In this document: positions 63,174 through 64,000 of the stretch, piece after piece
Numbering within the stretch: position 1 is the stretch's first letter
Layout of the letters: each line of letters opens with the position of its first letter
NCBI RefSeq assembly: GCF_029784135.1
Contig: NC_073745.1
Coordinates: 309,821,258 to 309,885,257, forward strand
From: Toxorhynchites rutilus septentrionalis
Taxonomy: Eukaryota > Arthropoda > Insecta > Diptera > Culicidae
Direction: 5' to 3'
DNA length: 64,000 nucleotides
Made by a program: the position numbers and the translations under genes
The notes under the pieces: generated by a model
Database searches by the model: none
What the model saw: the letters and a program-made list of their open reading frames with translations, nothing else
Told to the model about the DNA's origin: nothing

Positions 63174-64000
63174 GAACGTCTTACAACATCGATATTTTGG
63201 AGTGATTTTCGAAAGTCTGTAACATCATAAAAAGTTATCGCACGAAAATGAATAAAAAAAACTCACTCGTTTTACCATAATAGGTACTATTGGATACATC
63301 TAGGTACTTCTGCCCTACACCATTTTAAAGGTTCAAGTTTTTAGTTCAGAATATTCTACGCCCATATTTTTATTTTGTTATATGTAGATGTAGTAGACAT
63401 AAATAATGAGAAGATATAAAAAATCTACATTTTTCTGTTTTTCACAGCTTTTGTACGCTAATACAGTTTTCTGGTAATAAGTTGATAGCAAGGCCAATTA
63501 ACCTTATCAATCAGCCATCATTTGATTCCTACAAAATTCCTGTGGGACATTTTACTGATATTCCTGATAGAAACTACCCTTTCGTCTTTGGATGAATATT
63601 TCAATAAGTAATGATCGCACCGAAAATCTGAAAGCAATATTAAGACTCCAATAAATTCTGTACGAGAGTAATTGCTATGACTGAAAAGAAGTATTGAAAA
63701 TATCGAAGGCCGCTGATAATGTTATTTGTATTTGCAAATAACTTTCAAAATATTGTGTTAGTCTACAAAAGCTTTTAAAAAAACTGATTGAAGCCGATTT
63801 TTCATTTCTTCTCGTTATTTTTGCTCACTACACCTATGAGCAAAAAAAATAAGAGCGCAGAACATTAAAAAAATAGGAACTTCATTCAACAACTACATCC
63901 CATCTTCTTGCCTTGATTTTTCAAAAAGTTACAGAAAAATTTTTTGCACCGCAGGGTTCATCGACCGGTCGAGCAGCATATTGCAGTATCATCATTTGGC
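63174..64000. other. No gene seen
   Basis: AT-rich sequence in the probable intron of the Spatzle-like gene. No exon, repeat or signal that I can support. Confidence 0.4.

Overview
This window looks like transposon-rich nuclear DNA from a mosquito, most probably an Aedes-type culicine. The inference rests on AT-rich non-coding sequence, several tRNA-headed SINEs of the Feilai type, Tc1-mariner elements with a DD37E catalytic triad of the kind known from mosquitoes, mariner, pogo, hAT and Helitron remnants, and two complete non-LTR retrotransposons. No operons, bacterial genes, CRISPR arrays or authentic tRNA genes are visible. The species was not tested by any search.

The only host protein-coding sequence I can support is one terminal exon at 54191-54362 on the minus strand. 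It encodes the C-terminal half of a Spatzle/neurotrophin-type cystine knot. Its gene reads right to left, so everything to the right of 54362 is probably intron of that gene, and the next upstream exon is not in the window.

The dominant genes are retrotransposon genes. An intact 1220-codon R2/R4-type element (reverse transcriptase plus restriction-like endonuclease) occupies about 17771-21903 on the minus strand and lies inside a broken mariner copy. An intact two-ORF I-type element (gag-like ORF1, and ORF2 with APE endonuclease, reverse transcriptase and RNase H) occupies about 56691-62970 on the minus strand. Directly upstream of it lies a 57-base match to the 3' half of 5S rRNA.

Layout. 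1-17440: SINEs, a repeat family (A) with a TATA-plus-initiator promoter, a 143-bp tandem array, a pogo-like transposase relic, a small Helitron and a jockey-type fragment. 17446-24900: mariner halves around the R4-type element, then Tc1 relics. 27060-31860: mariner relic, tRNA-Thr-headed SINE, a near-perfect 61-nt-arm hairpin and a DD37E element. 31868-45581: two copies of a pogo-like element (B1, B2), each carrying nested elements, with a 3.1-kb copy of family A between them. 46046-51897: foldback and terminal-inverted-repeat elements, including one hAT element inside another. 52378-53222: hAT relic and SINEs. 53223-64000: the Spatzle-like exon, a 95-bp tandem array and the I-type element.

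Most of these elements are parasites related to one another by insertion rather than by function. Target-site duplications allow the order of many insertions to be read. A recurring insert of about 55 bp, with a 6-bp stem, an A-rich tail and 10-12 bp target duplications, is the feature I could least explain from known families.
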